The notes beneath the pieces are model-generated. The model worked only from the letters and a program-made list of their open reading frames with translations. It made no database searches and was not told the DNA's origin. Positions 13,894 through 14,168 of a DNA stretch of 14,168 bases are shown in pieces. Source of the stretch: Terriglobales bacterium (lineage in GTDB: Bacteria; Acidobacteriota; Terriglobia; Terriglobales; Acidobacteriaceae); the NCBI GenBank assembly GCA_030043575.1, contig JASHXK010000252.1, positions 1 through 14,168 of the forward strand, in the 5' to 3' direction. The translations under genes and the position numbers were made by a program. Within the stretch, counting starts at the first letter, position 1. Each line of letters opens with the position of its first letter.

Positions 13894-14168
13894 TGGATGT
13901 TCCTCCGTAAGCTAGCTTCCTTCGATGCTACTTAGCGGCGGACCATCTCATTAGGGGATATTACGCCAACGCTCAACCTGAGATGCCACCAACCTCCCAG
14001 TTCTTCATTGACTTGCCTTCGACCGCATAAGATTCGCGGCGATAACCGGGCGGGCTCCCGCACACCCAAATAGCGATTGACAAGTACTGCAAACCGCGAA
14101 CAAAATTCCGACATCCGGCCCTGGGTTTCCTCGTTCCTAGAAAACTTCTCGCCCGAAAAGGAGCGCCA
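13894..14168. other. Right flank, probably the 5' end of the IS110 remnant
   Basis: No gene is supported. The first bases upstream of the IS110 start carry its ribosome site (13901-13906, minus-strand GGAGGA). The remainder probably includes the leader of that element, but no end could be located. A 60-codon minus-strand ORF (13932-14114) has no family signature. Confidence 0.45.

Noticed and set aside
13932..14114. 60-aa minus-strand ORF
   Set aside because: It is upstream of the IS110 start in the presumed leader region and shows no family signature.

Overview
The window looks like chromosome from a soil Acidobacteriota, probably Terriglobia/Koribacteraceae-like. This is inferred from the gene families and moderately high GC, not from a marker gene. 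The families are a Ser/Thr kinase fused to a PD40/TolB-type propeller, a winged-helix/kinase/TPR fusion whose C-terminus is typical of that phylum, a secreted HAF-type repeat protein, and degraded transposases.

Layout. Positions 1-156 are a short flank with a 16-bp palindrome and a tandem 11-bp repeat. On the minus strand come two large membrane-anchored kinases: a kinase-propeller protein (157-2943) and a protein with an OmpR/CadC-like winged helix, a kinase, one membrane helix and TPRs (3210-6530). The second is divergent, across about 240 bp carrying helically phased direct repeats, from two plus-strand exported proteins: an orphan of 177 aa (6768-7301) and a 394-aa HAF-like repeat protein (7448-8632). 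A strong imperfect stem-loop lies just after the latter.

Positions 9029-10598 form an insertion sequence with two-block inverted ends starting TGTCCCTA. Its rve/DDE transposase has an apparent one-base frameshift. A conserved-looking 112-aa ORF lies between the transposase and the distal end, so it appears to be a cargo gene. The element sits inside the remnant of an older, related transposase (10599-10744) whose other half is missing from the far flank.

On the minus strand, 10896-13496 encodes a very large cysteine-rich secreted protein with thaumatin-family motifs, followed by a convincing terminator. Upstream of it is the 5' fragment of an IS110-type transposase (13810-13893) with its Shine-Dalgarno intact.

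How the genes may work together (inference). The two kinases probably sense outside the membrane with propeller or TPR domains and signal inside. One can also bind DNA, possibly at the repeats in its own divergent promoter region, which it shares with the exported orphan. The right half is an insertion-scarred accessory zone around a large exported protein. No rRNA, tRNA or CRISPR array was seen.
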